Below are positions 6,460-13,089 of a stretch of 16,863 nucleotides of DNA, one piece after another; the stretch's first letter is position 1, and each line of letters starts with the position of its first letter. Under the pieces are notes generated by a model, which was not told the DNA's origin, made no database searches, and saw nothing but the letters and a program-made list of their open reading frames with translations. The DNA is taken from positions 6,739 through 23,601 of the forward strand of contig PKWT01000177.1 of the NCBI GenBank assembly GCA_003132125.1, read 5' to 3'. Origin of the DNA: Micrococcales bacterium (GTDB lineage Bacteria > Actinomycetota > Actinomycetes > Actinomycetales > Dermatophilaceae). A program made the translations under genes and the position numbers.

Positions 6460-7656
6460 ATGGCACGACTGCAGCACACCGAAGGTCTGACCGACGAGCA
6501 GACCGAGCTGCTCAAACTGGTACGCACGTTCGTCGACGAGCAGATCATCCCGGCGGCCATGGATCTCGAGCGCAAGGACGAGTACCCGACCCAGATCGTC
6601 GAGGGCATGAAGGAGATGGGGATCTTCGGCCTCATGATCCCCGAGGAGTACGGCGGCTTGGGCCAGTCATTGTTGACGTACGCGTTGTGCGTCGAGGAGA
6701 TCGCCCGCGGCTGGATGAGTGTCAGCGGCATCATCAACACGCACTTCATCGTCGCCTACATGCTGATCCAGCACGGCACGGAGGAGCAGAAGAAGAGGTA
6801 TCTCCCCCGGATGGCGACCGGCGAGGTTCGGGGCGCGTTCTCGATGTCCGAGCCGGGTTGCGGATCCGACGTGGCAGCGATCACCTCGAAGGCCGTGACG
6901 ACAGGGGACGGCGAGTGGACGCTCAATGGTCAGAAGATGTGGCTGACCAATGGCGCATCCTCGAATCTCGTTGCGGTGCTTGTGAAGACGGACACCGGCG
7001 CAGACTCGGTGTACAAGAACATGACAGCCTTCCTGATCGACAAGGAGCCCGGCTTCGGCGAGGTTGAACTGGGCCTGACCGTGCCCGGCAAGATCGAGAA
7101 GATGGGCTACAAGGGCGTCGATACGACCGAGCTGATTCTCGATGGGTATCGCACGACGACGGATCAGATCCTGGGTGGCGAGCCGGGCAAAGGCTTCTAC
7201 CAGATGATGGACGGGGTTGAGGTCGGTCGGGTCAACGTCGCCTCCCGGGCTTGTGGTGTGGCGCTGCGGGCGTTCGAGCTCGCGATCGCCTACGCCCAGC
7301 AACGTGAGACGTTCGGCAAGAAGATCGCCGAGCACCAGGCGGTGATGTTCCGCTTGGCGGAGATGGCCACGAAGATCGAGGCCAGTCACCAGATGATGGT
7401 CCGGGCGGCGCGCCTCAAGGACTCCGGCGAGCGCAACGATCTTGAGTCCGGCATGGCCAAGTTGCTGGCGTCCGAGTACTGCGCCGAGGTGGTGACGGAC
7501 TCGTTCCGCATCCACGGCGGCTACGGATACTCCAAGGAGTACGAGATCGAGCGGCTCTATCGTGAGGCGCCGATGCTGCTCATCGGTGAAGGCACGGCGG
7601 ATATCCAGAAGATGATCATCGGTCGGCGACTGCTGGAGGACTACAAACTGCGCTGA
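6460..7656 (+). CDS. Acyl-CoA dehydrogenase family flavoprotein
   Basis: FAD-dependent acyl-CoA dehydrogenase, 398 residues, full family length. It would make a trans-2,3 double bond in an acyl-CoA and pass electrons to ETF. Visible parts are the N-terminal helical domain (GIFGLMIPEEYGGLGQS), the FAD/substrate motif AFSMSEPGCGSDVAAI, and WTLNGQKMWLTNGASSNLV in the beta domain. The C-terminal helical domain has RETFGKKIAEHQAVMFRLAEMATKIEAS and RIHGGYGYSKEYEIERLYREAP. The catalytic base is Glu377 in IGEGTADIQ, the MCAD/SCAD position. ATG 6460 has GAGGGCGG upstream. Given the nearby lyase and MaoC genes it may act as methylsuccinyl-CoA dehydrogenase of the ethylmalonyl-CoA pathway. It is shorter than the roughly 550-residue proteobacterial Mcd, so a branched- or short-chain acyl-CoA is the alternative. 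The downstream YflT-like gene abuts it. Confidence 0.95.
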   Translation: MARLQHTEGLTDEQTELLKLVRTFVDEQIIPAAMDLERKDEYPTQIVEGMKEMGIFGLMIPEEYGGLGQSLLTYALCVEEIARGWMSVSGIINTHFIVAYMLIQHGTEEQKKRYLPRMATGEVRGAFSMSEPGCGSDVAAITSKAVTTGDGEWTLNGQKMWLTNGASSNLVAVLVKTDTGADSVYKNMTAFLIDKEPGFGEVELGLTVPGKIEKMGYKGVDTTELILDGYRTTTDQILGGEPGKGFYQMMDGVEVGRVNVASRACGVALRAFELAIAYAQQRETFGKKIAEHQAVMFRLAEMATKIEASHQMMVRAARLKDSGERNDLESGMAKLLASEYCAEVVTDSFRIHGGYGYSKEYEIERLYREAPMLLIGEGTADIQKMIIGRRLLEDYKLR

Positions 7657-8187
7657 ATGAGTGAGAATGCTGTTATGAGCTCTCAAGCGAACTTGTCAGG
7701 GCGTGCACGGATCCCCGTCGGTGGGCTGATCCTGGACTTCCCGTTGTCGCTCGGGACGTACGACAAGTACGCGGATGCCCAGAAGGCGGTCGACTTCCTG
7801 TCCGACCACGAGTTCGCCGTGGAGAACTGCATGATCGTCGGCACCGACCTCAGGCAGGTCGAGCGAGTGACCGGGAGGTTGACCCGGGGGCGGGTTGCCG
7901 GCGCCGGCGCGTTGTCAGGGATGTGGATGGGTCTCTTCGTCGGGCTCATCTTTGCGATGTTCGACAGCAACAGCACCACCCTGACGGTTCTGCTGACGGT
8001 GGCGTTCGGTGCGATGTTCGGCCTCGTCTGGGCCATCATCGGCTATGCCGCGACCAAGGGTCGGCGTGACTTCACGTCGGTGAGCCAAGTGGTGGCGACA
8101 CGTTATGAGCTGCTCGTGGAGCACAAGTTCGCCGAGCAGGCTCGTGCCTTGCTGGCGAACCTCCCCGGTCAGTCCCTTACGGCTTAG
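7657..8187 (+). CDS. YflT/GSP17M-like general stress membrane protein
   Basis: Small membrane protein of 176 residues. After a short variable N-terminus comes SLGTYDKYADAQKAVDFLSDHEFAVENCMIVGTDLRQVERVTGRLT (about 31-76), the pattern of the heat-induced stress protein YflT/GSP17M domain. It is followed by two hydrophobic segments (about 80-103 and 108-132) and a hydrophilic tail. The biochemical role of the family is unknown. ATG 7657 directly follows the dehydrogenase stop (TGAATG). A second in-frame ATG at 7675 has GTGAGAA at better spacing and may be the true start; GGAGG lies 17 nt before 7657. The gene is almost certainly co-transcribed with the dehydrogenase. Its end overlaps the convergent aminopeptidase gene by 11 bp. 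Confidence 0.85.
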   Translation: MSENAVMSSQANLSGRARIPVGGLILDFPLSLGTYDKYADAQKAVDFLSDHEFAVENCMIVGTDLRQVERVTGRLTRGRVAGAGALSGMWMGLFVGLIFAMFDSNSTTLTVLLTVAFGAMFGLVWAIIGYAATKGRRDFTSVSQVVATRYELLVEHKFAEQARALLANLPGQSLTA

Positions 8188-9691
8188 GAGCCAGGCGAGC
8201 GATCCAGGCCTCGACGTCGGTCGAGGTGCGTGGCAGGGCTGCCGATAGATTTTCGCAGCCGTCCTGGGTTACCAGCACGTCGTCCTCGATCCGCACCCCG
8301 ATGCCGCGGAGCTCCTGAGGCACCAACAGGTCGTCGGCCTTGAAATAGAGACCGGGCTCTACGGTGAGAATCATGCCGGGGGTCAGCTCGGCGCCCATGT
8401 ACTCCTCGCGACGGGCCAGCGCACAGTCGTGAACGTCCAGGCCCAGATGGTGGCTGGTGCCGTGGACCATCCAGCGACGGTGGTGCTGTCCGTGCTCCTT
8501 GTCGAGCGTCGTCTCGACGTCGACGCCTTCGGGCAGCAGACCCCAAGCGTGAAGATGCTCGGCAATGACACGGATCGCGGCGTCGTGGACGTCGGAGAAC
8601 TTCGCCCCCGGCTTCACTGCGGCGAGCCCTGCCTCCTGCGCTGCATAGACGGCGTCGTAGACCCTGCGCTGTGCGTCACTGAACCGACCGTTGACCGGCA
8701 GCGTGCGGGTGACGTCGGCAGTGAAGAGCGAGTCGACCTCGACGCCCGCATCGAGCAGCAGCAGGTCTCCGTCGGTGATGTCACCGGTGTTCTTGATCCA
8801 GTGCAGGGTGTTGGCGTGGTCTCCTGAGGCACAGATGGAGTCATAGCCGACGCCGTTGCCCTGGTGGCGCGCGTGGAGACCGAAGACGCCCTCGACCCAC
8901 CGTTCGCCGCGACCGCGTTCGAGCGCCTTGGGCAGATCGGCAATGACGGCGTCAAAGCCGTTGGCCGTCGCACGGATGGCGTCACGCATCTGCCGAATCT
9001 CCCACTCGTCCTTGACGAGTCGCAGGGTGGACAGGAAATGGGCGAGCTCTTCGTCGGCCTCGCGCAGGGCCTCCGACTCGCTGGGCTCGTCGGTCTCGGC
9101 GACCCCTGCGCGGACGGCGTCGACAGAGGCGGTCAGCTCACGGTCGGCGTCGCGCACGATCCGGATCCTGATCGCGCCGACGTCCTTGCCCACCGCATCG
9201 GTGAACTCATCGATGTGGCGCGCGGACAGGGCCAGCTCGGCCTCGATATCGGCCAGACCGGGCCGGGCGCCGACCCAGAACTCTCCGTAGCGGGAGTCGC
9301 CGAAGAACTCCTCGCTGTCGCGGCCGGCCAACGGTCGAAAGTACAGGATTGACTCGTGTGAGCCGTCGTCGAGCGGCTCGAGCACCAGGACTGCGTCGGG
9401 CTCACGATCGCTGCCCAAACCGGTCAGATGAGCAAAGGCGCTGTGGGGTCGGAAGATGTAGTCGCAGTCGTTGCTGCGAACCTTCAGACCACCAGCAGGT
9501 ATGACGAGCCGCTCACCCGGGAACGCGGCCGAAACCGCGGCTCGGCGCTGTGCGGCATACGGCGCAGCCTCCGCTTGGGCGGGTCTGGCGGTGGATCGTG
9601 GCGCCCAGTCTGCGGCCACGAAGGCGCGGAACTCGTCGGTGGTGGGGCGGGCACGATTCTCTGCTTTGTGCTGTTCTTCGCTCACCCTCAC
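8177..9691 (-). CDS. pepP: Xaa-Pro aminopeptidase (M24B, PepP-like)
   Basis: Cytoplasmic dimetal aminopeptidase of 504 residues that removes N-terminal residues preceding proline. The N-terminal aminopeptidase-P domain (about 40-190) is followed by the pita-bread catalytic domain. All five metal ligands are visible: D314 (LLLLDAGVE), D326 (FTADVTRTLPVNG), H414 (HGTSHHLGLDVHD), E445 (TVEPGLYF) and E469 (GVRIEDDVLVT). A hydrophilic insertion (about 196-215, rich in Glu) separates the domains. The GTG at 9691 and the in-frame GTG at 9685 are both possible starts and neither has a clear RBS. A CACGAT hexamer 6 nt before 9685 leaves a leaderless start possible. The gene is divergent from the thrE-like gene and its 3' end overlaps the YflT-like gene tail to tail. 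Confidence 0.93.
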   Translation of the reverse strand: MRVSEEQHKAENRARPTTDEFRAFVAADWAPRSTARPAQAEAAPYAAQRRAAVSAAFPGERLVIPAGGLKVRSNDCDYIFRPHSAFAHLTGLGSDREPDAVLVLEPLDDGSHESILYFRPLAGRDSEEFFGDSRYGEFWVGARPGLADIEAELALSARHIDEFTDAVGKDVGAIRIRIVRDADRELTASVDAVRAGVAETDEPSESEALREADEELAHFLSTLRLVKDEWEIRQMRDAIRATANGFDAVIADLPKALERGRGERWVEGVFGLHARHQGNGVGYDSICASGDHANTLHWIKNTGDITDGDLLLLDAGVEVDSLFTADVTRTLPVNGRFSDAQRRVYDAVYAAQEAGLAAVKPGAKFSDVHDAAIRVIAEHLHAWGLLPEGVDVETTLDKEHGQHHRRWMVHGTSHHLGLDVHDCALARREEYMGAELTPGMILTVEPGLYFKADDLLVPQELRGIGVRIEDDVLVTQDGCENLSAALPRTSTDVEAWIARLAPKP

Positions 9692-9826
9692 ATCGTGTCA
9701 CGGTGACGATCGGGTCAACCGCCGGGTGCGCTGGATCACTGGGTTGACCGGCGCAGGGAGGGCGGAACGGTCTGGCTCCATGCGGTCGAGTTTGATCGGG
9801 GCGTCGGGTGACGTCACAGTTGCCCG
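9692..9826. promoter_or_regulatory. Divergent control region between pepP and the threonine exporter gene
   Basis: The 135-bp gap carries several dyads. GTCACGGTGAC (9697-9707) is an 11-bp odd palindrome beside the pepP start. GTGACGTCAC (9808-9817) is a perfect 10-bp palindrome 9 nt before the exporter GTG. Both use the same GTGAC/GTCAC half-sites. GGTCAACC (9713-9720) and GGTTGACC (9742-9749) are an 8-bp inverted pair whose TTGACC cores fit -35 elements for divergent promoters. Matching -10 elements are weak. Confidence 0.4.
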
Positions 9827-11284
9827 GTGACCCAGAGCAGCCCCGTCCCACGCCCGCCGCGATCCCGCGTCGCGGGTAGGTCGTTGCGTGACAGGGCCGG
9901 GCGCGCGGTGCGGGACAGCGCCGCCCCCGGGGACCTGGTCGCCTTGTGGCAGGGCAACGACGGGGTGGACCAGCGGACCGCGCGGGCCGTCATCGACCTT
10001 GCGATGCGGGTTGGCGAGACTTTGCTTGCAACCGGCGCCTCCGCTTCGGACGTGGTGGCGACGGCCCTTCGGCTCATCGACGCCTATGGCCTTCGCTCGG
10101 TACACGTCGACGTGACCTTCACGTCCATCTCGGTCTCGTATCACCGTGGCTCGGATGCCGACCCGATGACCGTGATGCGCGGTATCAAGGTGCGCTCCAC
10201 GGACCTGACGCGTCTGGAGCGGCTCCAGACGCTGGTGCGGGACATTGCCGAGGAACCGGTTGACATAGACGTGGCCAGGGCGCGCTTCGATGACCTGATC
10301 AGGGCTCCACATCCCTATCGGCGATGGGTGGTGACGGCGTCGTTGGCCGGGTTGGCGGCCGGCGCGGCGGCACTCTTCGGAGGTTCCTGGCTGATCATGG
10401 CGCTGAGCTTCATGACGACCGCCGTGGCTGACCGGGTGCAACACTGGCTGGCCCACCGGGGAATCACCGCGTTCTTCACCCAGGCGGTGGGCGGGGCCAT
10501 TCCGACGGGCGTGGCCGTGGCTTTGCTCGCTGCCGCATCGGCTGGAGTGCCCGGGTTGCAGGGGATCTCGCCATCCCTGGTCGTTGCCTCAGGCATCGTT
10601 GTGCTGCTCGCCGGGTTGTCCGTGGTCGGTGCCGCGCAGGACGCCATTGACGGCTACTACGTCACCGCAGGCGCTCGGGTCTTCGAGGTCCTGGTGCTGA
10701 CTCTTGGCATCGTCGTCGGCATCGCTACCGTCCTGGCGATCGCTCGCAGGTCCGGGGTCTCGATGCAGCTCACTGCTGATACGCCCCTGGCCGCCAACAC
10801 CGTGGTCCAGGTTCTGGCCGCGATGGTGGTGTCAGGAATGTTCGCCGCGTCGGCCTATGCCGGCACGCGTACCGTCGCCTACTCCACGGTGATGGGAGGG
10901 CTTGGTTGGCTGGTCTACCTGGGTGCGACCGACCTCAGTCTGGGTCCGGTGGCTGCCAGCTCGTTGGCCGCGCTTGCCGCCGGGTTCCTGTCACAGGTGG
11001 TCTCCAGCCGACTGAGAGTCCCTGCCCTTGCGCTGAGCATGGCCGCCCTCGTGCCGTTGCTGCCGGGGCTGGTGGTGTATCGCGGCCTGTTCGAGATCGT
11101 GCAGCGCGCGCCGGGCGAAGGGTTGAGCACCGGCCTGACCACGTTGCTGGGGGCAGGAGGTATCGGGATGGGCCTCGCCGCAGGCGTCAGCATGGGTACG
11201 TTCCTGGCCCGGCCGATCCGCACGGAGCTCGATCGCGGTCAGAGGCGGGCTCTGCGGCGCGCCGCCGGTGACGCCCGCGAGTAG
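9827..11284 (+). CDS. thrE: ThrE-type threonine/serine exporter
   Basis: Integral membrane exporter of 485 residues, about the length of Corynebacterium glutamicum ThrE. It would move L-threonine and L-serine out of the cell using the membrane potential. The hydrophilic N-terminal part holds the ThrE signature: AMRVGETLLATGASASDVVATALRLIDAYGL (about 58-88), then VDVTFTSISVSYHR. About ten hydrophobic helices follow (from about 165). A first set (PF06738-like) is followed by a second ThrE_2-like set with VMGGLGWLVYLGA and PALALSMAALVPLLPGLVVYRGLFEI. The two halves are fused in one chain, as in actinobacteria. GTG 9827 has no obvious RBS, so the exact start is uncertain; later GTG/TTG codons before residue 30 are possible. 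The gene ends 28 nt before a palindromic repeat that could act as its terminator. Confidence 0.9.
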   Translation: MTQSSPVPRPPRSRVAGRSLRDRAGRAVRDSAAPGDLVALWQGNDGVDQRTARAVIDLAMRVGETLLATGASASDVVATALRLIDAYGLRSVHVDVTFTSISVSYHRGSDADPMTVMRGIKVRSTDLTRLERLQTLVRDIAEEPVDIDVARARFDDLIRAPHPYRRWVVTASLAGLAAGAAALFGGSWLIMALSFMTTAVADRVQHWLAHRGITAFFTQAVGGAIPTGVAVALLAAASAGVPGLQGISPSLVVASGIVVLLAGLSVVGAAQDAIDGYYVTAGARVFEVLVLTLGIVVGIATVLAIARRSGVSMQLTADTPLAANTVVQVLAAMVVSGMFAASAYAGTRTVAYSTVMGGLGWLVYLGATDLSLGPVAASSLAALAAGFLSQVVSSRLRVPALALSMAALVPLLPGLVVYRGLFEIVQRAPGEGLSTGLTTLLGAGGIGMGLAAGVSMGTFLARPIRTELDRGQRRALRRAAGDARE

Positions 11285-11312
11285 GCACCCGCCCTACCCG
11301 CTCTGTCGTCCT

Positions 11313-11385
11313 CGACATGGCGCAGGCGCGTCATTGATGGCGCAGCAGCGCGGGTGCTCGATCAATGACGCGCCTGCGCTATGAC
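11313..11385. repeat. Palindromic repeat, copy 1 (intact), downstream of thrE and of the nuclease gene
   Basis: GCGCAGGCGCGTCATTGAT (11320-11338) is exactly complementary to 11361-11379 across a 22-nt spacer. Allowing one G-T pair, the stem extends to 11316-11338 with 11361-11383 (23 bp). The spacer holds its own small hairpin (GCGC-AGCA-GCGC, 11340-11351). It lies 28 nt after the thrE stop and 13 nt after the nuclease stop, so it can end transcription from both sides. Copy 2 lies exactly 1080 bp further on in the same orientation. Confidence 0.9.
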
Positions 11386-11398
11386 CGAAGGTCGGCGC

Positions 11399-12337
11399 TC
11401 AGGTGGCACGCCGAGCCGCTGCCCGTGCAACGGCCAGCCGCATCAGCCGTTCGACCGTCGCCGGTCGGGACAGATCCGCCCACGTCAGCCTCACGAACTC
11501 GTAGCCGAGCGCACGCAGTCGGTCCTCGCGAGACTTCTCGGCGGCCAACGCCTCGCGGCCGTTGGCGTCGGCATACTTCATGAGGCCATCGAACTCGACG
11601 ATGATCCGCTCCCGTTTCAGCAAGAAGTCGACGCGTCCGACCAGCCTGCCCTGAGGGTCTCGGATCTCGACCTGGGGTGTTGGCTGGAAGCCAATGGCAT
11701 TGAGCAGCAAACGAGTTCGTGACTCGCCGACGGACTCGGACCTCGCATCTGCCAACCGCACCACCTGGCGTGCCTCGGTCACCTTGGGATGCCACGACAG
11801 CCTGCCCAGCCAGGTCTGGAGGTCCTCCATCCTCGCCTTGCCGGCGGCCAGCGCGGCGTCGGCCGCGACAACTCCAGTCTCGATGCCGCAGGTCATGGCC
11901 GCGCCCAAGATCGCGAGCGCAGCGGTGACGCTCGGCGTGCGGCCGATCAGCAGACCTGCACCCGGGCCGTATGTCGTGTGGATGGAGAGCCCGGGACGAC
12001 GCCGACTGAGCGAGTCGGTGCTGCGCGTCACGTGGATGTGGTCCAGCGGCGCGCCGAAGATGGGCAGCGACATCAACGTGAGCGCCGAGTAGTGGCTGGC
12101 GTAGACCCTGCCATCGAACGTGCGCACAACGGCGCGGGTCGTCATCTCGTGCTGGCGCTCCGGCGAGGCCGCCTCGTAGCGGTTGCGGTCGACATACGCG
12201 CTGGGTCCGACTCGCAGGGCTCGGCCGCTGCGTACCAACTGGCTCAGCGACTCGCGGTTGTACCCACAGTCGTAGGCGTCGTGTGCCGTGAAGGCACCGA
12301 AGTGCGCTGCGCTGAGCGTGGCTAGGAGGTCGTTCAT
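11399..12337 (-). CDS. AbiEi-like winged-helix / DUF559 (Vsr-like PD-(D/E)XK) nuclease-domain fusion protein
   Basis: 312 residues from ATG 12337. The N-terminus (about 8-55: FGAFTAHDAYDCGYNRESLSQLVRSGRALRVGPSAYVD) matches the winged-helix domain of AbiEi-type antitoxins. A middle region (about 60-180) resembles the AbiEi C-terminal part. The C-terminus is DUF559, a Vsr-like PD-(D/E)XK fold: ESVGESRTRLLLNAIG (E201, E205), GRVDFLL (D237), IIVEFDG (E248, D250), then EKSREDRLRALGYEFVRLTW (K268, D272, R273). The likely active-site acids are intact. No AbiEii toxin gene is adjacent. Longer readings up to 12445 run into repeat copy 2 and are probably not coding. ATG 12337 lacks a clear RBS. The protein could be a solitary nuclease of a mobile or defence element, or an autoregulated DNA-binding protein; its activity is unproven. 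Confidence 0.82.
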   Translation of the reverse strand: MNDLLATLSAAHFGAFTAHDAYDCGYNRESLSQLVRSGRALRVGPSAYVDRNRYEAASPERQHEMTTRAVVRTFDGRVYASHYSALTLMSLPIFGAPLDHIHVTRSTDSLSRRRPGLSIHTTYGPGAGLLIGRTPSVTAALAILGAAMTCGIETGVVAADAALAAGKARMEDLQTWLGRLSWHPKVTEARQVVRLADARSESVGESRTRLLLNAIGFQPTPQVEIRDPQGRLVGRVDFLLKRERIIVEFDGLMKYADANGREALAAEKSREDRLRALGYEFVRLTWADLSRPATVERLMRLAVARAAARRAT

Positions 12338-12392
12338 GACCGGAACAGCATGGCCGGATTGGCTTCGCTCTCGCTGCGTCCCTGTGGACAAG

Positions 12393-12460
12393 CGACATAG
12401 AGCAGGCGCGTCAGTCACGGCGCAGCAGCGCAGGTGCTCGATCAATGACGGATCTGCGCC
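12393..12460. repeat. Palindromic repeat, copy 2 (decayed arms), upstream of the nuclease gene
   Basis: Aligned without gaps to copy 1 at a distance of 1080 bp, with 10 mismatches in 68. The core 12419-12450 differs at one base only. Changes fall mainly in the arms, so the long stem is largely broken (about 7 mismatches in 19 pairs). It lies about 55 bp upstream of the nuclease ATG and 56 bp upstream of the maoC start, so it occupies the control region of both divergent genes. Confidence 0.88.
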
Positions 12461-12516
12461 AAGTGCTGGCGGTTTGGAAAGCCGGGCGACCGGACCGACG
12501 TGGCACGATGGCGACT

Positions 12517-13032
12517 ATGCAATTTGGGCGCAGCTACGAAGAGTTCGAGGTCGGCGCGGTCTACAAGCACTGGCCGGGCAAGACGGTCACTGAGTATGAC
12601 GACCATCTGTTCTGCCTGTTGACGATGAACCACCACCCGCTGCACCTTGACGCGAACTATGCCGGGACGACCCAGTTCGGGCAGAACGTCGTCGTCGGCA
12701 ACTACGTGTACTCCCTGCTGCTGGGCATGAGCGTCCCCGACGTGTCCGGCAAGGCCATTGCCAACCTCGAGATCGAGTCGCTGCGTCACGTGGCGCCGAC
12801 CTTCCACGGGGACACCATCTACGGCGAGACCACGGTTCTCGACAAGTGGGAGTCGACGTCGAAGGACGACCGGGGCGTTGTCCATGTCGAGACCAAGGGC
12901 TACAAGCAGGACGGCACGCTGGTCTGCATCTTCAAGCGCAAGGTCATGGTCCCGAAGAACAGCTATCTCGCGGCGCGTGGTGGCGAGCAGCCCGGCCGTC
13001 CCGAGCTGGTGGAACCTCCCGCCAAGGCCTGA
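12517..13032 (+). CDS. MaoC-family hot-dog hydratase/dehydratase (mesaconyl-CoA hydratase-like)
   Basis: Small hot-dog-fold protein of 171 residues. MQFGRSYEEFEVGAVYKHWPGKTVTEYDDHLFC begins the domain. The hydratase motif is TMNHHPLHLDANYA (36-49), then FGQNVVVGNYVYSLLLGMSV and the second strand set LEIESLRHVAPTFHGDTIYGETTVL. In classical R-specific hydratases the motif has Asp-x4-His; here the first position is Asn38, while His43 is kept. MaoC proteins add water to 2-enoyl-CoA. With the lyase and acyl-CoA dehydrogenase on the same strand, mesaconyl-CoA is a reasonable candidate substrate. ATG 12508 (MATM...) and upstream TTG/GTG codons are alternatives. ATG 12517 is chosen because the domain begins there. 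CACGAT at 12504-12509 would fit a leaderless transcript. No clear RBS is present. Confidence 0.88.
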   Translation: MQFGRSYEEFEVGAVYKHWPGKTVTEYDDHLFCLLTMNHHPLHLDANYAGTTQFGQNVVVGNYVYSLLLGMSVPDVSGKAIANLEIESLRHVAPTFHGDTIYGETTVLDKWESTSKDDRGVVHVETKGYKQDGTLVCIFKRKVMVPKNSYLAARGGEQPGRPELVEPPAKA

Positions 13033-13089
13033 AAAGCATTCTCCGGTATGGCGGGTGGTCGTCTTGTCCAGGGACGGTTGGCCTGGCTC

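Larger units (their letters stand above)
11313..12460 (-). mobile_element. Putative repeat-flanked nuclease cassette
   Basis: One complete gene (AbiEi-like/DUF559 protein) is enclosed by two same-orientation copies of a 68-bp palindromic repeat, 58 of 68 bases identical with no gaps. The best-conserved part is the 32-bp core (31/32). The unit sits between two plus-strand metabolic genes. The layout resembles REP/RAYT units, but the enclosed protein is a Vsr-like nuclease, not a transposase. No target-site duplication beyond the repeat was found. Mobility is inference. Confidence 0.4.

Noticed and set aside
6667..7686. 339-codon minus-strand frame across the acyl-CoA dehydrogenase
   Set aside because: Shadow frame of a well-recognised acyl-CoA dehydrogenase. 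Low-complexity composition and no motif.
11379..12398. Second long minus-strand frame overlapping the DUF559 gene
   Set aside because: Arg-rich translation without domains. The other minus-strand frame has winged-helix and nuclease motifs.
12338..12445. 36-residue N-terminal extension of the nuclease gene to a TTG at 12445
   Set aside because: The extension starts inside palindromic repeat copy 2, and the domain match starts only after ATG 12337.
11313..12460. CRISPR array or classical insertion sequence
   Set aside because: Only two repeats 1080 bp apart and no spacers. No transposase motif and no IS-type terminal inverted repeats enclosing the gene.
12445..12516. Upstream extension of the MaoC gene
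   Set aside because: The first codons lie inside repeat copy 2, and the protein domain begins at MQFGRSYEEF (12517).
13033..13089. Terminator hairpin CCAGG/CCTGG between the convergent maoC and membrane-protein genes
   Set aside because: Only 5 bp of stem with an 8-9 nt loop and no T-tract; expected by chance at this GC content.
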